Below are positions 29,320-29,566 of a stretch of 29,566 nt of DNA, piece by piece. The notes under the pieces are model-generated. The model saw only the letters and a list, made by a program, of their open reading frames with translations. It was not told the origin of the DNA and searched no databases. The stretch's first letter is position 1, and the number at the start of each line of letters is the position of its first letter. Where the stretch lies: positions 1-29,566 of the IMG/VR virus record IMGVR_UViG_3300045141_000338. One strand, given 5' to 3'. The stretch comes from a virus. The position numbers and the translations under genes are program-made.

Positions 29320-29566
29320 AATGGATATTGATATTGATATTATTATTTCCATTTTATTCATTTGGGACAACTTATTATTTTTCTTCATCGACGGGCTCTG
29401 ACGCGGGAGCGGGCACAATAGGTTCTCCCTGGCAAACGATAACCAAGTTCAATACCTTAACTCCCACTTCAGGGGATCAGGTTCTTTTCAAGTGCAATGA
29501 TATTTTCCCGGCTACAATGGGATTCAGACCAAAAGGAGCCAATTATTATATCGGCTCTTATAGTAC
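29313..29566 (+). CDS. Secreted parallel beta-helix protein, 5' part (partial)
   Basis: The gene continues past the window. ATG 29313 lies in the 3' end of the fibre gene (ATGGTAA overlap, 7 bases). The first 84 visible residues are a signal peptide with basic MVKW, hydrophobic ILILILLFPFYSFG and likely cleavage before TTYYF, followed by YYFSSSTGSDAGAGTIGSPW and GDQVLFKCNDIFP, the typical opening of pectate-lyase-like right-handed beta-helix proteins. Those occur in secreted polysaccharide-degrading enzymes and phage tailspikes. As it immediately follows the fibre it may be a depolymerase or spike. Catalytic residues lie outside the window. Confidence 0.65.
   Translation, partial: MVKWILILILLFPFYSFGTTYYFSSSTGSDAGAGTIGSPWQTITKFNTLTPTSGDQVLFKCNDIFPATMGFRPKGANYYIGSYS

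Noticed and set aside
1-29566. CRISPR arrays, tRNAs, insertion sequences, integrase and attachment sites
   Set aside because: Looked for and not seen; no spaced direct repeats, cloverleaf-like sequence, transposase or recombinase motifs were noticed by eye.

Overview
The window is a continuous stretch of a tailed-phage genome (or prophage) with siphovirus-type, HK97-fold morphogenesis genes, about 29.6 kb, with every gene on the + strand. The host is probably a member of the Bacteroidota. This is an inference from the protein style of the tail fibre and small replication-region genes, from mostly A-rich rather than GGAGG-type leaders, and from stop/start overlaps (ATGA, GTGA, TTGA) that chain most genes together. 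No integrase, lysis gene, DNA polymerase, tRNA or attachment site was seen, so temperate versus virulent lifestyle cannot be decided here.

Layout. (1) 1-5705, early/accessory and replication region: small hypothetical proteins, a DUF551-like protein, a C5-cytosine DNA methyltransferase with a second long ORF nested in another frame, an ASCH-like protein, a small membrane protein, several short coupled ORFs, a protein with a replisome-organiser-like motif, a NinG-like HNH/zinc protein and a stand-alone DnaA domain IV. (2) 5724-11837, packaging and head: small and large terminase subunits, portal, a small coiled-coil protein, an SPP1 gp7-like head morphogenesis protein, HK97-type prohead protease and major capsid protein, closed by a clear intrinsic terminator. 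(3) 11922-17705, a cassette inside the structural block: two small proteins, four glycosyltransferases of different folds (GT25-like, a GT-A type, GT11 fucosyltransferase-like, GT4), three SAM-methyltransferase-like proteins in a row and one secreted protein. (4) 17668-20928, head-tail connector, head closure, gp10-like, tail terminator, major tail protein and a tail-assembly chaperone pair joined by an apparent programmed -1 frameshift. (5) 20925-29566, tape measure, large tail-tip protein, a tail-tube-like protein carrying Ig/FN3-type repeats, a small linker protein, a 987-residue tail fibre with a sialidase-like propeller, and the start of a beta-helix protein. The last two both begin with signal peptides.

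How it fits together: regions 2, 4 and 5 are a complete assembly line for a long non-contractile-tailed virion. Region 3 sits between the capsid and connector genes and is read through translationally into the connector, so its sugar-transfer and methylation enzymes are probably made together with the virion proteins. Decoration of virion proteins or remodelling of the host surface glycan are the two main readings. The tail proteins carry several predicted glycan-binding or glycan-cleaving modules. The most unusual observations are the two-frame coding region in the methyltransferase gene, the glycosylation/methylation cassette, signal peptides on two successive tail-fibre-position proteins, and a small domain shared by the tail terminator and the protein before the fibre.
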